NCBI GenBank assembly: GCA_937902945.1
Contig: CALEMD010000098.1
Span: forward strand, 1 to 8,904
Origin: an uncultured Erysipelotrichaceae bacterium
GTDB lineage: Bacteria; Bacillota_I; Bacilli_A; Erysipelotrichales; Erysipelotrichaceae
DNA length: 8,904 bases
Direction of reading: 5' to 3'
The notes beneath the pieces were generated by a model. The model saw nothing but the letters and a program-made list of their open reading frames with translations. It made no database searches and was not told where the DNA came from. The position numbers and the translations under genes are program-made. This document shows positions 5,625 to 8,904 of this stretch, one piece after another. Every line of letters begins with the position of its first letter. Within the stretch, counting starts at the first letter, position 1.

Positions 5625-5912
5625 TTACTTAACGATTTCTTTCAATGTCTTGCTAGCTTTGAAAGCTGGAACCTTGCAAGCCTTGATCTTGATCTTCTCT
5701 TTTGTGAGAGGGTTGATACCATTGCGAGCAGCTCTCTTCTTAACTGTGAATTTTCCGAAACCATTCAGATCAACAGTTCCGCCTTTTTTCATAGCCTTAG
5801 TCATTGAGTCGAAAACGAAATCAACTGCTTCCTTAGCATCCTTCTTAGTCATGCCTGTCTTAGCGGCCAGGTCTTCTGCAAGAGTCTTCTTTGTAACTAC
5901 TGTTTCAGCCAT
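5625..5912 (-). CDS. hup: DNA-binding protein HU
   Basis: A histone-like dimeric nucleoid protein that binds and bends DNA with little sequence preference. The 95 residues match the usual 90-95 length. The N-terminal helices (about 8-43, TLAEDLAAKTGMTKKDAKEAV) form the dimer core. The HU/IHF signature follows at GFGKFTVKKRAARNGINP (51-68), with P68 at the tip of the DNA-bending arm. The arm continues LTKEKIKI, where many relatives have TGE. The C-terminus KVPAFKASKTLKEIV is typical. The start is supported by AGGAG (5926-5922) 9 nt upstream. It has its own promoter and terminator, so it is probably a separate, highly expressed unit, although some readthrough from the CBS operon is possible because no terminator is visible at 5913-6015. 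Confidence 0.97.
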   Translation of the reverse strand: MAETVVTKKTLAEDLAAKTGMTKKDAKEAVDFVFDSMTKAMKKGGTVDLNGFGKFTVKKRAARNGINPLTKEKIKIKACKVPAFKASKTLKEIVK

Positions 5913-5950
5913 TATAATAATCTCCTTCTCGTCATATTCATGACACCATT

Positions 5951-5978
5951 ATTTTATCGCAAACCGTTGCAAATGCAA
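5951..5978 (-). promoter_or_regulatory. Promoter of the HU gene
   Basis: On the minus strand, TTGCAT (5978-5973) and TAAAAT (5956-5951) are 16 bp apart. The -35 lies in a small dyad, TTGCATTTGCAA (5978-5967), which could bind a regulator. The predicted start is near 5944. The first transcribed bases can form a 5-bp hairpin (GTCAT with ATGAC, 5944-5931), a 5'-end structure that could stabilise the mRNA just ahead of the ribosome site. Confidence 0.65.
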
Positions 5979-6015
5979 TAGCAGAGCGACTTTTTCGTGT
6001 TTTACCCATGCATGC

Positions 6016-6711
6016 CTAACTAAGGAATTCACTCAGAATTCTTGGCAGATCGTACAGGGTAAGAATCCCTAAAGGCTCCTCATCTTCTTTGCCATGTTCG
6101 CTGACAATAACCGCCAATAGATTCTTTCCAGATTCAAATGCCTTCTCAAAAGCATGAACTGCTTCTTTTGCGGATTCGCTTCTTGCAAGAAATACAACCC
6201 TGTCTTTGTTCTCACTTTTTTCTATAGCATCGCTGACTTTAACATTCATGGAATGATTTTCAAGACTCCACTTTGCGATCGCATGCATCGTCAGAATGCC
6301 CATATAATGCCCAGAATCGTATATTGGAAGTTTCCCCGACTGCAGTGTTTCCATCAATGCAAATGCCTTTTCTATCGGCCACTCAGACGTCCCTGTCTTT
6401 ACAGGTGAACTGGCATAATCCATAAGGGTTTTATTCTTCTGCAGCAAAGATGCAATCCGTTCTATTTCCTTGACTACACTGTCACTTGGTTCCGCAATGA
6501 TCTCCATTTCTTCACCGCGCTGATGAACAATTGCATTGCGCAGTTCATTGTATTCTCTTAGATTTTCAAGATTGCCGCGGATAACACGGCTTAGAGAAAC
6601 GCAGCGTGAAAGCAGCTGTGAAAAGGAAACATAGCGAGTAGATCCAGCCATCTCATTCATTGCTTTTTCAATCACTGCATACGCATCCAGGAACCGCTGT
6701 GCATTGCTCAT
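6016..6711 (-). CDS. HEPN-like N-terminus fused to a CBS-domain pair
   Basis: A predicted cytoplasmic protein of 231 residues, last gene of a three-gene operon. Residues 1 to about 92 are helical and contain LRNAIVHQRGEE. The segment R58-N-A-I-V-H63 matches the Rx4H motif of HEPN domains, many of which are RNases or nucleotidyl-transfer partners. Residues about 97-231 look like two CBS repeats: the first ends with SGKLPIYDSGHYMGILTMHAIAKW (126-149), the second with LLAVIVSEHG...EPLGILTLYDLPRIL (198-226). CBS pairs usually bind adenine nucleotides or S-adenosylmethionine and switch an attached domain, so nucleotide-gated activity is a reasonable inference, not shown. Proteins annotated simply as CBS-domain proteins with this layout exist in Bacillota, as I recall. 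The ATG overlaps the amidase stop as ATGA, with GGAGAG 5 nt upstream, so translation is coupled. It ends in TAG, with no clear terminator before the HU promoter. Confidence 0.88.
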   Translation of the reverse strand: MSNAQRFLDAYAVIEKAMNEMAGSTRYVSFSQLLSRCVSLSRVIRGNLENLREYNELRNAIVHQRGEEMEIIAEPSDSVVKEIERIASLLQKNKTLMDYASSPVKTGTSEWPIEKAFALMETLQSGKLPIYDSGHYMGILTMHAIAKWSLENHSMNVKVSDAIEKSENKDRVVFLARSESAKEAVHAFEKAFESGKNLLAVIVSEHGKEDEEPLGILTLYDLPRILSEFLS

Positions 6712-7469
6712 TCTGTCTCTCCAAAATACTCCAGTATTGCCTTGTAATAGCGCTGTGCTGCATCTTTGTATCCAGCCTCATCAGTCCAGGCATCTACATC
6801 AGTTTGATTTGTCACATAAATCTGCTCTACAAATACTGCCGGCACTTCGGTCTTTGTCAAGATATCTAATGTTTCTTCTTCATAGTCTGTCTTGTCATCC
6901 AAAGTAACTTTATGGATCTGGTAGACATCCGGCCGTATCTCTTTGTAGTAGCAGTAATATGCTTCTGGCTTCAGCTCTGTATCCAGAAAACTGTTCTTTA
7001 CAGCCTCTGCTATTTTGACACTGTCAGCGTTTGTCTTCGCAGTTGGAATATCCGCATAGATCTTCATTCCGGAAACCTCTGGATCGATACTTGCATCCGC
7101 ATGGATGCTGATCAGCAGATCTGCTTTATCCTCATTGGTCTTCTCTGCTCTTGCGTTGGCTGTTGAAGCTGTTCCTGCTTCATGCGTCAGTTTTACTGTA
7201 AAGCGGCTATCCTTCTTCAGCAGTTTCTGCAGTTCATCTGTTACGCCTTGTGCAAAGTCACTCTCATTTATGATGCCTGTATCTCCAGTCTGGTCTCCGC
7301 CATTGCCCGCATCCAGTTCAATGACTTTGGCAGAACCATTATTGTCAGAAGTGAATAGCTGAAATGCTACCGCCGCTGCTACCAGCACCAGCATAACAAC
7401 CAATATCTGAATCATACGCCCTGTTTTGCGATCCATCTTCTGCTTCTTTGGGCTGTCCTTCTGTTTCAT
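6708..7469 (-). CDS. Membrane-anchored amidase_3-like protein, first zinc ligand missing
   Basis: The 253 residues resemble N-acetylmuramoyl-L-alanine amidases of the amidase_3 family, which cut peptidoglycan stem peptides outside the membrane. A basic N-terminus and one hydrophobic segment (about 18-40) anchor it with the catalytic domain outside. The family's opening motif, normally DPGHGG, reads DAGNGG (53-58): the first zinc-ligand His is Asn56. Other key positions seem kept: Glu69 in NES, His123 in SIHADA (121-126), and the C-terminal Glu215 in VFVEQ, followed by YVTN. With one metal ligand changed it may be a weak enzyme or a pseudoenzyme that binds cell wall or regulates a partner. The codon is AAT, one base from CAT. 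It is the middle gene of the operon: its ATG overlaps the HAD stop as ATGA, with GAGGGGAA upstream, and its TGA overlaps the next ATG. Confidence 0.85.
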   Translation of the reverse strand: MKQKDSPKKQKMDRKTGRMIQILVVMLVLVAAAVAFQLFTSDNNGSAKVIELDAGNGGDQTGDTGIINESDFAQGVTDELQKLLKKDSRFTVKLTHEAGTASTANARAEKTNEDKADLLISIHADASIDPEVSGMKIYADIPTAKTNADSVKIAEAVKNSFLDTELKPEAYYCYYKEIRPDVYQIHKVTLDDKTDYEEETLDILTKTEVPAVFVEQIYVTNQTDVDAWTDEAGYKDAAQRYYKAILEYFGETE

Positions 7470-8293
7470 CTGATCTTCCCCTCAACATCTTCAAGTTCTG
7501 CATCTGCATGCATGTGATCAAGAATCTTTCTGACAAGTTTCTCCATATCACTGCCCTCTTCATAATCTGCAGGGCTCATATAATCTGCCCGCTGATCACG
7601 AATCAGTATCTTTGCCGTTTCACATGACTCAGGACTGTATACAGCTATCGATTTCCCGCCATGTTCCTTAACCAGTTTCATGCATGGAACATCTGTCAGT
7701 CCATCCGCTATATAGATCATTCTTGTAAGCGGAATCGGTCTCTTATCCATTGTTGTATATGCATTCAGATCGGAGTCATTGCTGACTTCAAGCACCTGCT
7801 TATTAATGCGAAAAATATACTGAGTCTTAGTTGTATAGTTAACAACAAGACTAGGCCAGCATGCATTTCCATCTTCATCATATAAATAGGAACAGGCAAA
7901 TATGCTTGTAAATTCATCTGCTATAGATGTCTGTTCAATGATCTCCGTCATTCCACTGGATATGACATAGTGCTCTACATCCAGTCCCAGACTCCTTCCA
8001 TACGCATTGATTCTTCTAAACCACGTTTTTACTCCTGGATACAGAACAATGGTTTTCCCCAATGCTTCAAAGTCTTTTTTCTGCAGTGCACTTCCCTGTT
8101 CTTCATATTTCTTTTTAAGAAGATACAGATAGGCAAGTATATTATCCATATGGCTCTGTTCTGCCATATCCGACACTTCTTTCCAGAAATCATTCGGATT
8201 GGAATAACCCAGTGATGGTATAAGACTGTACTCCTGCATTGCCTTTGTGCATAGAGTTTTGTCAAAATCGTATAGAATGGCTGCTTTCTTCAT
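7466..8293 (-). CDS. HAD-superfamily phosphatase, first gene of the operon
   Basis: A soluble haloacid-dehalogenase-type hydrolase of 275 residues, of the phosphoserine-phosphatase-like group. Motif I is DFDKTL with the nucleophile D9 and the acid/base D11. Motif II is ISSG (111-114), the motif III lysine is probably K156 in TTKTQ, and motif IV is ADGLTD (196-201). A helical cap lies between motifs I and II (about 15-90). The substrate is not evident: small phosphomonoesters are likely, and the neighbouring wall-amidase-like gene hints at envelope metabolites, but that is inference. The start is fixed because motif I begins at residue 9. No ribosome site precedes the ATG, and the -10 box ends 7 nt before it, so the mRNA is probably leaderless. 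The stop overlaps the amidase start as ATGA. Confidence 0.9.
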   Translation of the reverse strand: MKKAAILYDFDKTLCTKAMQEYSLIPSLGYSNPNDFWKEVSDMAEQSHMDNILAYLYLLKKKYEEQGSALQKKDFEALGKTIVLYPGVKTWFRRINAYGRSLGLDVEHYVISSGMTEIIEQTSIADEFTSIFACSYLYDEDGNACWPSLVVNYTTKTQYIFRINKQVLEVSNDSDLNAYTTMDKRPIPLTRMIYIADGLTDVPCMKLVKEHGGKSIAVYSPESCETAKILIRDQRADYMSPADYEEGSDMEKLVRKILDHMHADAELEDVEGKIR

Positions 8294-8300
8294 ATGTCAC

Positions 8301-8329
8301 ATTATAGCACGTGTTAATGCCTCGAAAAT
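8301..8329 (-). promoter_or_regulatory. Promoter of the HAD-amidase-CBS operon
   Basis: On the minus strand, a perfect TATAAT (8306-8301) with TGC before it gives an extended -10, identical in form to that of the first GGDEF gene. The -35 region at 17 bp (8329-8324, ATTTTC) is poor, as is tolerated for extended -10 promoters or activated ones. The expected start, near 8294, is one base before the HAD ATG. Confidence 0.75.
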
Positions 8330-8339
8330 TCATTAACAC
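8311..8339. promoter_or_regulatory. Operator-like perfect inverted repeat over the -35 region
   Basis: GTGTTAATG (8311-8319) and CATTAACAC (8331-8339) are perfect 9-bp inverted half-sites around an 11-bp spacer, so half-site centres are 20 bp apart, about two helical turns. The repeat covers the -35 region and most of the spacer of the HAD promoter. It lies upstream of the predicted transcript start, so it more likely works as DNA, binding a dimeric regulator, than as RNA. The regulator is not in the window. Confidence 0.7.
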
Positions 8340-8353
8340 AAACCTCAAGACAG

Positions 8354-8383
8354 AAAAAATGCATAGTATGAATACTATGCATT
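8354..8383 (-). terminator. Terminator of the aquaporin gene
   Basis: ATGCATAGTAT (8359-8369) and ATACTATGCAT (8372-8382) form a perfect stem with a 2-base centre. On the minus strand an unbroken T-run (8359-8354) follows. It starts 13 nt after the aquaporin stop and separates that gene from the HAD promoter. Confidence 0.9.
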
Positions 8384-8396
8384 CAGTACAGCCTTG

Positions 8397-8904
8397 TTAC
8401 GACTCATGCGTTCCTGTTTCCGGCTTCTTCAGTATTCTCCAAATGGCTGCAGCAAGTGCTCCGCCAACAAGCGGTGCACAGATGAATACCCAGACATTGC
8501 TCAATGCAGCGCCACCAGCGAATACTGCCAGTCCAAAGCTTCTTGCCGGATTGACACTGGTTCCCGTGAAATGAATTCCCAGGATATGCACTAGAGTAAG
8601 GGTCAGACCGATTACAATGCCAGCCTGGCTTGAAGTTGCTGAACTTGAAGTCACACCAAGAATTGTCAATACAAAGATAAAGGTCAAAACCACTTCGATC
8701 AGGAAAGACAATCCTGCATTTCCGTTGTATAGCCCGTTAGCACCCATGCCGGAATCAAATCCACAGAATACTCCAACCAGTGCAGCACCTGCAATTCCTC
8801 CTGCAAACTGAGCTATCCAATACCCAATTGCATCTTTGCGGCTTATCCCGCCATTCAGCAATACCCCAAGAGTTACTGCTGGATTGATGTGGCATCCTGA
8901 TACC
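8397..8904 (-). CDS. aqpZ: Aquaporin (AqpZ-like), 5' end outside the window
   Basis: The C-terminal 168 codons of a major-intrinsic-protein channel; the beginning lies past 8904. Both pore motifs are visible: the first NPA in SGCHINPAVTLG at the very edge, and the second in TGTSVNPARSFG about 110 residues later. The visible part has four hydrophobic segments plus the NPA half-helices. The selectivity-filter arginine follows the second NPA, and a His in LTLVHILG sits where water-selective AqpZ has its filter His. The second NPA is not followed by Asp as in glycerol facilitators (NPARD). A water channel is therefore more likely than GlpF. A TTG at 8861 could be mistaken for a start, but the frame runs upstream of it through the first NPA motif. 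It ends in TAA with a strong terminator right after. It is transcribed separately from the HAD operon. Confidence 0.94.
   Translation of the reverse strand, partial: VSGCHINPAVTLGVLLNGGISRKDAIGYWIAQFAGGIAGAALVGVFCGFDSGMGANGLYNGNAGLSFLIEVVLTFIFVLTILGVTSSSATSSQAGIVIGLTLTLVHILGIHFTGTSVNPARSFGLAVFAGGAALSNVWVFICAPLVGGALAAAIWRILKKPETGTHES

Noticed and set aside
8397..8861. TTG at 8861 as the aquaporin start
   Set aside because: The frame continues upstream through the first NPA motif to the window edge, so the gene is simply cut off.

Overview
The window looks like chromosome from a low-GC member of the Bacillota. The evidence is a T-box leader in front of asnB, AGGAG-type ribosome binding sites, TTGACA/TATAAT promoters, U-tract terminators, and AGA-rich arginine usage over most of the window. 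A gut Erysipelotrichia-type lineage is my guess from the gene repertoire; nothing in the window proves it. TGA is a normal stop here, since two genes end with it in ATGA overlaps.

Left third (1-3669, + strand): a membrane diguanylate cyclase with an intact GGDEF site (326-1474) has its own promoter. A 615-bp stretch without a convincing gene follows (1475-2089). It carries four copies of a T-arm-like 10-mer (consensus GGTTCGCATC), each with an upstream partner that can base-pair with it. It also holds a strong hairpin, a minus-strand terminator-like hairpin, a tRNA-Ala(CGC)-like 3' fragment ending in CCA, and that fragment's own strong terminator. Next comes a second membrane GGDEF gene (2090-3226), broken by an in-frame TGA exactly at the first glycine of its GGEEF motif. 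An ASCH-domain gene follows; its Shine-Dalgarno sequence points at an ATA codon rather than an ATG. This part looks like a decaying, rearranged locus, possibly a tRNA integration scar.

Middle (3670-5609, + strand): a promoter, a complete asparagine-type T-box riboswitch with its terminator, and asnB, a glutamine-hydrolysing asparagine synthetase. Uncharged tRNA-Asn should switch this gene on.

Right part (5590-8904, all - strand): aquaporin (cut by the window edge) and its terminator come first. A three-gene operon follows, with 4-nt ATGA overlaps: a HAD phosphatase, a membrane-anchored amidase-3-like protein lacking one zinc-ligand histidine, and a protein with a HEPN-like N-terminus and two CBS-like repeats. 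Its promoter sits under a perfect 9-bp inverted repeat, and the -10 box is so close to the HAD ATG that the mRNA should be leaderless. An HU gene with its own promoter and a terminator facing asnB closes the block.

The most unusual items are the HAD/amidase-like/HEPN-CBS operon with its operator and leaderless start, the repeated paired 10-mers leading into the tRNA fragment, and the two single-base lesions in the GGDEF-ASCH pair.
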